Under the pieces are notes generated by a model. It saw only the letters and a list, made by a program, of their open reading frames with translations, did no database searches and was not told the DNA's origin. This document shows positions 1-5,521 of a stretch of DNA of 5,521 nt, piece after piece. The stretch comes from Deltaproteobacteria bacterium (GTDB taxonomy: Bacteria > Desulfobacterota > Dissulfuribacteria > Dissulfuribacterales > QOAL01), in NCBI GenBank assembly GCA_015486425.1, contig WFRQ01000503.1, positions 1 to 5,521 of the forward strand, written 5' to 3'. Each line of letters begins with the position of its first letter. Position 1 is the stretch's first letter. Made by a program: the position numbers and the translations under genes.

Positions 1-47
1 AAAGGCTGCTGGTCATCTGTGATCTCCACAGCCTTTCTATAGTTTTT
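1..47 (+). terminator. Probable rho-independent terminator of a gene left of the window
   Basis: AAAGGCTG (1-8) pairs perfectly with CAGCCTTT (29-36). The enclosed 20 bases can add a few further pairs (TCA 13-15 with TGA 20-22). The stem is followed by a short spacer and a T-rich run (TTTTTGTTTTT, 43-53). The T-tract lies on the plus-strand 3' side, so it would end a plus-strand transcript entering from the left. The gene it would serve is outside the window, and the stem could extend left of base 1. Confidence 0.5.
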
Positions 48-112
48 GTTTTTCATGGATTCCGGTTTTATCACGTAGGGTGCGCACCGCACACCTTCGT
101 TATTTTGGTCTT

Positions 113-293
113 AGGGGCTGTCCAAAAATAACTTACCGATTTCGCATCTCATCTTCAGGCCATCCTGAGCTGAACTTCAATTACAAAATCCTCAACGTAG
201 CCCGGCTACGCCTGCGGTTTTGCCGGGTCAGTTCAACTCAGCCTGACCTAAATCTGAGCACGCTATCATCCAACTTATTTTTGGACAGCCCCT
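113..293. mobile_element. MITE-like 181-bp palindromic element with 19-bp perfect terminal inverted repeats
   Basis: The ends are exact inverted copies: 113-131 (AGGGGCTGTCCAAAAATAA) and 275-293. The whole element is symmetric about base 203, so base i tends to pair with base 406-i without gaps. Inner paired blocks include GTAGCC/GGCTAC at the centre (197-209), CAAAATC/GGTTTTG (184-190 with 216-222, one G-T pair) and CTGAGCTGAACT with AGTTCAACTCAG (165-176 with 230-241, one mismatch). TTA occurs just outside each GGGG/CCCC end (111-113 and 293-295), consistent with a 2-3 bp target duplication, although part of it also belongs to the inverted repeat. There is no transposase; the open frame running through it (80-424) has no recognisable protein. 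It is probably a non-autonomous element moved in trans by an IS with similar ends, perhaps of the IS5 superfamily. The family is a guess. Confidence 0.75.
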
Positions 294-416
294 TAATTGA
301 GCGCTCGGTTCAGGTTTGGGTCAGTTACATAGCCGCAGCACGTTATGATATTGAGACAAACAGGGAATGCTCCCATCCTGCTGTCGCACCGCTGAATATA
401 TCTCTCTATGCGAAGT

Positions 417-433
417 TACATTAATATAATGTA
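417..433. repeat. Small AT-rich hairpin just past the stop of the DUF6178-type gene
   Basis: TACATTA (417-423) and TAATGTA (427-433) are perfect inverted repeats around a 3-base loop, directly abutting the minus-strand TGA stop at 434-436. The stem has one GC pair and no following T-tract on the minus strand, so it is a poor intrinsic terminator. The rest of 294-416 shows no gene or convincing signal. Confidence 0.3.
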
Positions 434-2164
434 TCAATCAACCGCAGTCCTGACTGCAGGTGCTGTTTCCACCAGAAAAGAAGATATGAACCTTCCGTCC
501 GGTTTTTCATCTTTCCTGCATGAAAGCAGCTCTTCTTTCATGGGCACTGTGGCCTTCTGCACTATCAGATTTGCAATTTCAGAGTCAATGGCAGCAATTT
601 TTTCTATCTCTTCTGCCATCCGTTCCGCGGTTTTCTGCCCTGCATCTGATGCCATCAGGTCTCTAAGCTCTCCAAGCCTGGCATCAGGCACTGGCACCAC
701 AACCGCAGCGTTGTCAAGCATGAAATTCGCAGCAGCGGTTGCAAGCCCGTGCCGCCAGTTGAACTCGGCCCATGACAGGAAGTTGGTGTCTTCCCACGCT
801 ATGCTTTCTTTCCACCTGTCCCAGCGCGGTTTCAGGTGTTCCATTGTTTTCTTCCATGCTTCAAGTTCATCCAGCATTTTTTCTGCCTGATTTACCTGCT
901 CCATGGAGGAAAACGAGGTGGTTTCATGGGAGCGGCTGTTCCAGATTTCCGGGAAGTGATTATTAAGTGCCTTGAACTGATCATGATATTCATCTGGGAT
1001 GAGTTCAAACCCTGCATCAATGGCTATTCCGCGGGCCCTGGTCCTGATTCCTGACAGGCGCCACACGGCAGCCCGCACCAGGTCTTCCAGCACAATATCC
1101 ACAAGCAGCTTTTCAGGAGATTCCGTACCGCGTGCCTCCTCTGTGGTCTCAATGCCGAGGTTCAGGAGCGCAGCAGTTTTTGAAAGGGCCTTTTTCATTA
1201 TATCAGGATCGTCCAGGTCAACTCGGTCCGCCATGATGATTTTGTTGGCAACGCCGGTCCATTCCCTGATAATCCGTGCCATGTGCGGTGTGTCGGCAAG
1301 GCGTTGGATTGATGCCCTGAGGGCCGGGAAATCAGATATATACAGGGTAGGCACAAAGGCTGGCATCTCTCCGGTATCGGTCCCCATGTTTGAAACGGGT
1401 TCAGATTCCGGGTGTCTTGCATCTTCAGGCGGCACAGGAGCGTATATGTCAAGTGAGCTGAAATAGTCAGGTATGCCAAGGTCTGCAAGCCTGCCGCAGC
1501 GCAGCTTCCATGCAGTTTCAACACACTCTGTGCGTGTCTCTGTCAGGATGGTCTCCATGCAGTCTCGGTAGAAACCGGGGGAAAGTTCCAGCAGCTTCAT
1601 TATGACCCGTGCCCAAAGGGCCTGGAGCTTATCATTTGTAAAGGCAATATAATAGGAGTTATCAATGGTGAACGGGTGCAGCAGGTCTTTGGCTTCCTCT
1701 ATTTCCATGTCATCAGGACGTTTCTGCACATCAATGAAGTGCCTCATGAGAGCGGGAATGAGAACCGGGTCTTTTTTCAAAAGTGTGTTGAGCCAGGCAT
1801 TTACTGTTTCCTCGCCTGATTCAAAGAGCAGAAGCAGCCATGCGCTTGCCCTGTCCAGTCTGAAATGGTCCTTTTCCCACCAGTCAAGGTCCATGATGAA
1901 CTGCAGTTGCTCAAAGGATGCAGCAGAGATTATCGGCAGGCAGTCTTCAGGTCCGGTGGCCTTGATGGTCCAGAACAGTTCTTCAACAGGCATTGCACGC
2001 ACAAGCTCAGGGAAATGTGTTGACAGTATCATTAGTTCCTGTCGTTTTTCCCAGGGTGCCATAAGGGCCATCATGGCCTGAGAGCTTATGGAGAGCTGAT
2101 TGAATTCCTGTTCGGCCTGTTCCCGTGGAAGAGTAAGTATTTTTTCCGGCAGTAAATCAGTCAA
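434..2164 (-). CDS. DUF6178 family protein, function unknown
   Basis: This encodes a large, soluble, mostly helical, acidic protein with no signal peptide or membrane segment. I assign it to DUF6178 by remembered family features: an N-terminal ILTLPRE block, GPEDCLP, MDLDWWEKD, and the block ending GRLADLGIPDYFSSLDIYAPV (residues about 21-27, 83-89, 103-111 and 236-256, numbered from the upstream GTG). The family is typical of Desulfobacterota and has no established activity. The frame is open back to a GTG at 2200 (588 residues). I prefer TTG at 2164-2162 (576 residues) because AAAGGA (minus strand, 2178-2173) lies 8 nt before it. The GTG has no ribosome binding site and lies inside a 47-bp repeat whose second copy is non-coding. 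The conserved blocks are retained with either start. The gene is divergent from the response-regulator operon and about 650 bp away, so a functional link is not shown. The gene is certain, the family likely, the start uncertain. Confidence 0.85.
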   Translation of the reverse strand: MTDLLPEKILTLPREQAEQEFNQLSISSQAMMALMAPWEKRQELMILSTHFPELVRAMPVEELFWTIKATGPEDCLPIISAASFEQLQFIMDLDWWEKDHFRLDRASAWLLLLFESGEETVNAWLNTLLKKDPVLIPALMRHFIDVQKRPDDMEIEEAKDLLHPFTIDNSYYIAFTNDKLQALWARVIMKLLELSPGFYRDCMETILTETRTECVETAWKLRCGRLADLGIPDYFSSLDIYAPVPPEDARHPESEPVSNMGTDTGEMPAFVPTLYISDFPALRASIQRLADTPHMARIIREWTGVANKIIMADRVDLDDPDIMKKALSKTAALLNLGIETTEEARGTESPEKLLVDIVLEDLVRAAVWRLSGIRTRARGIAIDAGFELIPDEYHDQFKALNNHFPEIWNSRSHETTSFSSMEQVNQAEKMLDELEAWKKTMEHLKPRWDRWKESIAWEDTNFLSWAEFNWRHGLATAAANFMLDNAAVVVPVPDARLGELRDLMASDAGQKTAERMAEEIEKIAAIDSEIANLIVQKATVPMKEELLSCRKDEKPDGRFISSFLVETAPAVRTAVD

Positions 2165-2178
2165 GTTGAAAATCCTTT
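2162..2178 (-). promoter_or_regulatory. Ribosome binding site and TTG start that decide the DUF6178-type N-terminus
   Basis: On the minus strand AAAGGA (2178-2173) is followed after 8 nt by an in-frame TTG (2164-2162). The competing GTG at 2200-2198 has only the AT-rich GACTGTATTAAT before it and no purine-rich stretch. This makes the TTG the better-supported start despite being the rarer codon. Confidence 0.45.
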
Positions 2179-2194
2179 GTTCCGATAGAATGAA

Positions 2195-2241
2195 TAACAC
2201 ATTAATACAGTCAGTGGTGTCTAACTGGCCGAATGCATATT
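2195..2241. repeat. 47-bp direct repeat, copy 1
   Basis: The sequence starting TAACACATTAATACAG and ending GAATGCATATT recurs in the same orientation at 2588-2634 with two differences: G/A at 2216 and G/C in the GGCCSAAT part. It lies immediately upstream of, and possibly overlaps, the 5' end of the minus-strand gene. It is continuous with the inverted end GTTACCTAA (2242-2250). Confidence 0.85.
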
Positions 2242-2461
2242 GTTACCTAATTTGAGCGATTGTTCGGATTTGCTGCATATCCGCGAAAGAGGAATTTCCA
2301 TTATAGTGGGCTATATGGGGGTTCCGATGACAAAGGAGATGCGGTGAAGGCGGCAATCCCGAAGGGTTTCAAAATTGGAAAGCTATAATCCATGTAGCGC
2401 CTTTTAATTTTTTCTAAAAAATAATTTTCCACATTTTGAAACGCTCAATTTTATCCGAAAA

Positions 2462-2541
2462 TAGCTCAAAGCTGAAAGCTCAAGGCTCAAAGTAAAAGAA
2501 GCCATGTTTGCTTTCAGCTTCCGACTTTGATCTTTGAGCTA
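2462..2541. repeat. 80-bp imperfect palindrome built from AGCTCAAAG/AGCTGAAAG units
   Basis: TAGCTCAAAG (2462-2471) pairs with CTTTGAGCTA (2532-2541). Inside, GCTGAAAGC (2471-2479) can pair with GCTTTCAGC (2510-2518), and CAAAGT (2488-2493) with ACTTTG (2524-2529). The inner two are alternatives to each other in register. The left arm is a run of similar short units (GCTCAAAGCTGAAAGCTCAAGG), a low-complexity intergenic repeat style. No T-tract follows, so it is not a convincing terminator. Confidence 0.6.
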
Positions 2542-2543
2542 AT

Positions 2544-2580
2544 TTTCATGTCAGGGGATGACAAGCCCCATGTCATGAAA
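2544..2580. repeat. Hairpin TTTCATG...CATGAAA with inner GGGG/CCCC
   Basis: TTTCATG (2544-2550) pairs with CATGAAA (2574-2580). GGGG (2554-2557) pairs with CCCC (2566-2569) around an 8-base loop, with small internal bulges. It lies directly before the TTAGGTAAC end. No function can be read from it. Confidence 0.5.
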
Positions 2581-2587
2581 GTTTAGG

Positions 2588-2634
2588 TAACACATTAATA
2601 CAGTCAGTGATGTCTAACTGGCCCAATGCATATT
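2588..2634. repeat. 47-bp direct repeat, copy 2
   Basis: This is the second copy of the repeat at 2195-2241, in the same orientation and 45/47 identical. It begins TAACACATTAATACAG and ends CAATGCATATT. It lies in non-coding sequence about 220 bp before the first response-regulator gene. That supports reading copy 1 as non-coding too. Confidence 0.85.
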
Positions 2635-2765
2635 TTTAATGATTACGGCTTTGTGGTTCGTGTTTCGGGGTGTTGAGCGGGCCGGATCAGGCAACATGGA
2701 AGTTTAGCCTGTAATTTTAATTCCGCAAGTTAAAAGCCGCGAGTGGAGCCTGGTAAGTGGTAATT

Positions 2766-2796
2766 GTTGCAACCCTGGACCATAACGCACTAAAGT
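2766..2796 (+). promoter_or_regulatory. Weak candidate sigma-70-type promoter of the response-regulator operon
   Basis: TTGCAA (2767-2772) and TAAAGT (2791-2796) are separated by 18 bp, and each matches 4 of 6 consensus bases. The -35 part lies in the 8-bp palindrome GTTGCAAC (2766-2773). I looked for a sigma-54 -24/-12 pair here and found none with correct spacing. The match is weak and could be chance. Confidence 0.2.
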
Positions 2797-2803
2797 ACAA
2801 AAC

Positions 2804-2817
2804 ACTGTCGGGACAGT
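2804..2817. promoter_or_regulatory. Possible operator: ACTGTC-GG-GACAGT inverted repeat
   Basis: ACTGTC (2804-2809) and GACAGT (2812-2817) form a perfect inverted repeat around a 2-bp centre, 35 bp before the ATG of the REC-SHOCT gene and just downstream of the weak promoter candidate. The tight symmetry suggests a dimeric regulator site, but no regulator is identifiable. As RNA the 2-base loop would be strained, so a DNA site is the likelier reading. Confidence 0.3.
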
Positions 2818-2852
2818 TGAATATGGTGAGAGGATAAAAGAAGGAGCAAGAA

Positions 2853-3551
2853 ATGGGATTTGATATCCCTCAGGATTTAAGGAAAATGAATATGGTATCT
2901 GAAGACCGGCTTAATCATATGGAGATCCTCATTGCAGAAGATGAGAAAAATATAGGGGATCTTCTTGTTGAACTGCTGGCTGATGAACAGAGAAGTATAA
3001 CAGTGGTCCATAACGGTCTTGAGGCCATACAGCTTCTGGAACAGAGGCCATTTGATCTTCTTATTACCGATCTGATGATGCCTGAGGTGGATGGCATGGA
3101 GGTGCTGCACCAGGCAAAGGCTCTTTATCCGGACATCCAGGCCATAATAATTACAGGTTATGCCTCGCTTGAAACAGCCATTCAGGCTGTTAAAGAAGGG
3201 GCTTATGATTATCTGCGCAAACCCTTCAGGCTGGAAGAGCTGAAGATAAGTGTTGATAATGCCTGCGAGCGGATAGCCCTGATCAGGGAGAATAATCTGC
3301 TCCTTGAGAATCTCAGGCGCATGAAGGGGGATGTTAAGCACCCTGAGCCTGAAACAGAAGGTGAGGCTTCTGAAAGCCCATCTTCCTTTATGGGCGCAGA
3401 TATGTTTTCTCCTCTTTTGCTTGAGACAGGCGCGGCATCAGGTACAAGGACTCTCGATGAACTTGAACGTCTTGGTAAACTTCGTCAGCAGGGAGTGATA
3501 ACCGAGGAAGAGTTTGCTCGTCTGAAAGAAAAACTCCTTAACAGGCTTTAA
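2853..3551 (+). CDS. Response regulator with N-terminal receiver and C-terminal SHOCT-like domain
   Basis: A 22-residue lead precedes a complete receiver domain (about 23-142). It has acidic pocket E29/D30, phosphoacceptor D73 in the LLITDLMMP motif, T101 and conserved K123 before PF, so it should accept phosphate from a histidine kinase. A low-complexity acidic/Ser linker (about 155-197) leads to residues about 200-231 (LDELERLGKLRQQGVITEEEF, continuing to RL), which match the SHOCT pattern of a short two-helix module thought to mediate protein or membrane-linked oligomerisation. There is no DNA-binding, AAA+ or enzymatic output domain. The protein is cytoplasmic, with no membrane segment. 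AAGGAG (2841-2846) lies 6 nt before the ATG, a strong start; the in-frame ATG at residue 23 has none as good. It is the first gene of an operon with the HD-GYP gene 13 bp downstream. The output may be protein-protein contact, possibly with that neighbour. Confidence 0.93.
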   Translation: MGFDIPQDLRKMNMVSEDRLNHMEILIAEDEKNIGDLLVELLADEQRSITVVHNGLEAIQLLEQRPFDLLITDLMMPEVDGMEVLHQAKALYPDIQAIIITGYASLETAIQAVKEGAYDYLRKPFRLEELKISVDNACERIALIRENNLLLENLRRMKGDVKHPEPETEGEASESPSSFMGADMFSPLLLETGAASGTRTLDELERLGKLRQQGVITEEEFARLKEKLLNRL

Positions 3552-3564
3552 AAGGCCAGTCTAA

Positions 3565-5172
3565 ATGTCGGATTCGTTTTTACCCAACAACACCTCTTCG
3601 TCAAACAGTGAAGGAAGCGGGCACAGGCAGTGGAAGGTGCTCATTGTCGACGATGAGGATATGGTGCGCCAGACCCTGTCGTCATACCTTCAGGGGCTGG
3701 ACAACTTTGAGATTTTTCAGGCTTCCAATGCCCTGGAGGGGCTCTCTGTTGTCCAGAAACAGGGTGAGATGGACGGCATTTTTGTTGATATCAACATGCC
3801 TGGCATGGACGGTATTGAATTTCTTGGCCGCATCAAGGAGATTGACCGCACAATCGTAGCTACGATAATCACCGGCCAGCCCTCAATGAATGTAATTGTC
3901 AATGCCATGAGGGCAGGCGCTTCGGATTTTCTCACAAAACCCTTCAAGTTTGATCAGTTCCAGGTTGCCGTGGAGCGGATGATCAGGGAGAGGAGCATAC
4001 TTAAGGAGAATGAGTTTCTCACCGAGGAGGTAAAACTCAAAAAGGCCCTTGAACAGGTCAATTTTAAACTGGAACGAAAGGTGCGGGAGCAGGCGGTCCT
4101 GTTTGCCATCAGTGATACACTGAGCAAGATAAGGAATACCAGTGAGCTGTACAGCAGTATTGTGCAGCTTGCCTGTGCGCTTACAGGAGCGGCCCACAGC
4201 TATTTCTGGGTGGTTAACAGGGAAGAGCGAAGGCTTATCCTTATGGGTGCAACAGGGCCGTACGATGCTGGACTGGAGTTTATCAGCATGGATCGTACTG
4301 ATGTGGCCTGCGTCAGGGTGGCAGTTGAGGAACTTCCCATTTTCATAGAGGGAACAGGGGAAGCGAGCGCAGGCAATGGCACATCCACCACAAAAGCCGG
4401 GCTGAAAAATCAGCTTCTGGTCCCTTTCAGCATAAGGAATGAGATTTTTGGAGTGCTGTCTGTAACCGGAGACGCGAGTTGCGCTCATATTGGGGAAGAG
4501 GCGCTTTTTCTCATACATCTCCTTGCTGAACGTGCCAGCCTTACAGTGGAAAACCTGCTTCTTTACGACAGCCTTTCAATGAACCTTTACGCAACGCTGC
4601 GTGCCCTGGTACGCTCGCTGGAGGCAAAGGACCCGTACACCAAGCTCCATTCCCAGCGGGTTACCCATATTGCCGTGGCCCTCGCCGAATTTATGGGCAT
4701 AAAGGATGAAGATATAGAAGTACTGGAATTCGCAGGGCATCTGCACGATATCGGCAAGATAGGTATAAGGGACCAGGTGCTGATGAAGCCTGGCAGGCTC
4801 ACGCGGGAAGAGTATGAGATAATCAAGGCTCATCCGGTCATCGGTGAGGAAATAGTCAGTCATCTCGGGCTGATGACCCAGGCCAGAGCAGTTATACGGC
4901 ATCATCACGAGCGGTGGGATGGCCATGGTTATCCTGACGGTCTTAAGGGTACTGAAACTCCAATATTGTCAAGAATTATGGCTGTTGCCGATACCTATGA
5001 TGCAATCACCACAGACAGACCCTACCGCAAGGGACATACACCTCAGGAAGCTCTTGAGGAAATAATTAAAAATTCATCTACTCAATTTGATCCTGATGTG
5101 GTAAAAACTTTCAGGGAGATGTTTCATCAGCGTTCAGGTCGGTTGGTTCCTGAAGACTCCGATATGAGCTGA
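3565..5172 (+). CDS. REC-GAF-HD-GYP response regulator, probable cyclic-di-GMP phosphodiesterase
   Basis: Residues about 22-138 form a receiver domain with acidic pocket D29/D30, phosphoacceptor D75 in FVDINMPGMDG, T103 and K125 before PF. A charged coiled-coil-like helix (about 140-175) links it to a GAF domain (about 176-333), a likely small-ligand or dimer module whose ligand cannot be read. The HD-GYP domain (about 341-525) is complete: H362 in HSQR, H394-D395 in HDIGK, H423-P424, the H447-H448-E449 to GYP457 signature (HHERWDGHGYP), and D476 in VADTYDA. Intact metal ligands and GYP motif indicate hydrolysis of cyclic-di-GMP, in some members cyclic GMP-AMP, activated by phosphorylation. 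This resembles RpfG in logic but has an added GAF domain. AAAAGG (3550-3555), overlapping the previous stop, lies 9 nt before the ATG; translation is probably coupled. No partner kinase is in the window. There is no frameshift and the length is normal for the architecture. Confidence 0.95.
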   Translation: MSDSFLPNNTSSSNSEGSGHRQWKVLIVDDEDMVRQTLSSYLQGLDNFEIFQASNALEGLSVVQKQGEMDGIFVDINMPGMDGIEFLGRIKEIDRTIVATIITGQPSMNVIVNAMRAGASDFLTKPFKFDQFQVAVERMIRERSILKENEFLTEEVKLKKALEQVNFKLERKVREQAVLFAISDTLSKIRNTSELYSSIVQLACALTGAAHSYFWVVNREERRLILMGATGPYDAGLEFISMDRTDVACVRVAVEELPIFIEGTGEASAGNGTSTTKAGLKNQLLVPFSIRNEIFGVLSVTGDASCAHIGEEALFLIHLLAERASLTVENLLLYDSLSMNLYATLRALVRSLEAKDPYTKLHSQRVTHIAVALAEFMGIKDEDIEVLEFAGHLHDIGKIGIRDQVLMKPGRLTREEYEIIKAHPVIGEEIVSHLGLMTQARAVIRHHHERWDGHGYPDGLKGTETPILSRIMAVADTYDAITTDRPYRKGHTPQEALEEIIKNSSTQFDPDVVKTFREMFHQRSGRLVPEDSDMS

Positions 5173-5237
5173 TACAGGGGTTGACCTTGGTGAATTTGCG
5201 TTGTCCCGTTTGATCGGCTGCGTTTCATGCGGTCGAT

Positions 5238-5265
5238 ATTATTCGTGTTTTAAAATTTGAATAAT
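5238..5265. repeat. AT-rich hairpin downstream of the HD-GYP gene
   Basis: ATTATTC (5238-5244) pairs with GAATAAT (5259-5265) around a 14-base AT-rich loop. The stem is weak and lacks a T-tract, so it is not a strong terminator. Confidence 0.3.
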
Positions 5266-5295
5266 CATGCTTCGTCTGAAGTCTGGATGGCATTA

Positions 5296-5324
5296 AAGGC
5301 ACTTATGGCCCAGGCAGGTGCCTT
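5296..5324 (+). terminator. Possible transcription-end hairpin of the response-regulator operon
   Basis: AAGGCAC (5296-5302) pairs with GTGCCTT (5318-5324) around a 15-base loop, about 125 bp after the operon's stop codon. The following bases (GTGTCTGTTT) are only mildly T-rich. It is the best GC-containing stem soon after the gene, but still a poor match to an intrinsic terminator. Confidence 0.25.
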
Positions 5325-5380
5325 GTGTCTGTTTGGCCTGGACATGCGGGGCAGAATTACATTTTATAGCAGGGGGATGC

Positions 5381-5400
5381 TGCACTGCATTGGCAGTGCA
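5381..5400. repeat. Perfect 8-bp stem, 4-base loop hairpin
   Basis: TGCACTGC (5381-5388) and GCAGTGCA (5393-5400) flank ATTG. The stem is compact and stable but is followed by ACATGAAAGTTTT rather than an immediate T-run. It sits right beside the palindromic element that starts near 5419, so it may belong to that repeat rather than be a terminator. The remaining sequence in 5173-5418 shows no gene. Confidence 0.5.
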
Positions 5401-5418
5401 ACATGAAAGTTTTGGGTA

Positions 5419-5521
5419 TCTACTCAGAGGATACCGCATCTGCTGCGTTGTCGGGGGCTCGAAGTACAGGAAGTACGCCTTCGCCCCCTCCGCCTTGCAT
5501 CTGCAGCACCCTCTGAGCAGA
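5419..5521. repeat. Long imperfect palindromic intergenic element, probably cut by the window edge
   Basis: TCTACTCAGAGG (5419-5430) and CCTCTGAGCAGA (5510-5521) are inverted copies with one mismatch, symmetric about base 5470. Near the centre GTAC (5464-5467) pairs with GTAC (5473-5476), and GGGG (5453-5456) with CCCC (5484-5487). GCATCTGC also occurs twice in direct orientation (5436-5443 and 5497-5504). The right arm ends exactly at the last base of the window, so the true element may be longer. It has no coding capacity; it looks like a dispersed palindromic repeat. Confidence 0.6.

Larger units (their letters stand above)
2242..2591. other. About 350-bp intergenic segment with 9-bp inverted ends, between the 47-bp repeats
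   Basis: GTTACCTAA (2242-2250) and TTAGGTAAC (2583-2591) are perfect inverted repeats at the inner edges of the two 47-bp copies; the right one overlaps the first four bases of copy 2. Inside are a TATAG-TGGG-CTATA hairpin (2302-2315), a very AT-rich stretch (about 2403-2460) and two larger hairpins (2462-2541 and 2544-2580). No protein-sized reading frame exists. A perfect minus-strand TATAAT (2305-2300) could serve the DUF6178-type gene, but no -35 box is seen at normal spacing. The layout looks like a small insertion or a duplicated repeat unit. No target-site duplication or transposase remnant is clear enough to name it. Confidence 0.5.

Noticed and set aside
80..424. Open frame of 114 codons on the plus strand
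   Set aside because: It runs through the palindromic element, has no ribosome binding site and a composition dictated by the repeat; no protein family is recognisable.
408..890. Plus-strand open frame opposite the DUF6178-type gene, and others like it up to 2081
   Set aside because: They are antisense shadows of a well-supported gene, rich in Ser and lacking domains or ribosome binding sites.
2327..2388. Tiny plus-strand frames: ATG at 2327-2347, then GTG at 2344-2388 (14 residues) with AAAGGAG 5 nt before it and a GTGA overlap
   Set aside because: The ribosome-site-like sequence is good but the product is too short to support, and the segment may be a remnant of an inserted element. It is worth a look only if the segment recurs elsewhere.
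2195..2634. CRISPR or integron attachment array
   Set aside because: Only two repeat copies, 346 bp apart, with no regular spacers, no cas genes and no integrase.
2740..2775. Sigma-54 promoter for the operon (GG and TTGC elements present)
   Set aside because: The GG-to-GC spacing is 8 or 15 bases, not the required 10.
2877..3341. Minus-strand open frames opposite the two response-regulator genes
   Set aside because: They lie opposite clear receiver, GAF and HD-GYP coding sequence, with no domain of their own.

Overview
The window most resembles a chromosomal piece of a Desulfobacterota (deltaproteobacterial, Desulfobacterales-like) genome. This is inferred from the DUF6178-type protein, the moderate GC content, the style of the two-component genes and the many intergenic palindromic repeats. 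No rRNA, tRNA, CRISPR array or complete transposase gene was seen.

Layout: Positions 1-47 hold a probable rho-independent terminator for a gene to the left of the window. Positions 113-293 are a self-complementary, MITE-like element with 19-bp perfect terminal inverted repeats. A large minus-strand gene (434 to about 2164 or 2200) encodes a soluble protein that I assign to the uncharacterised DUF6178 family. A long divergent intergenic region (about 2201-2852) follows. It contains a 47-bp direct repeat in two copies (45/47 identical), which bracket about 350 bp carrying 9-bp inverted ends and nested hairpins. Its right-hand part holds the leader of a two-gene plus-strand operon.

The operon (2853-3551 and 3565-5172, 13 bp apart) encodes two response regulators. 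The first is a receiver domain with a linker and a C-terminal SHOCT-like module. The second is a receiver-GAF-HD-GYP protein with a complete HD-GYP signature, so it is a probable cyclic-di-GMP phosphodiesterase. No histidine kinase is present, so both receivers must be phosphorylated by a kinase encoded elsewhere. The likely combined role is a signal-controlled drop in cyclic-di-GMP, affecting motility, biofilm or similar behaviour, with the REC-SHOCT protein as a partner or a second output. The last 350 bp are non-coding and hold several hairpins and a second long palindromic repeat that runs up to the window edge.

The most unusual items are the repeat architecture (three kinds of palindromic or duplicated element around three genes), the REC-SHOCT fusion, and the way one copy of the duplicated 47-mer supplies a possible but doubtful GTG start for the DUF6178 gene. 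I found no convincing new defence or mobile system.
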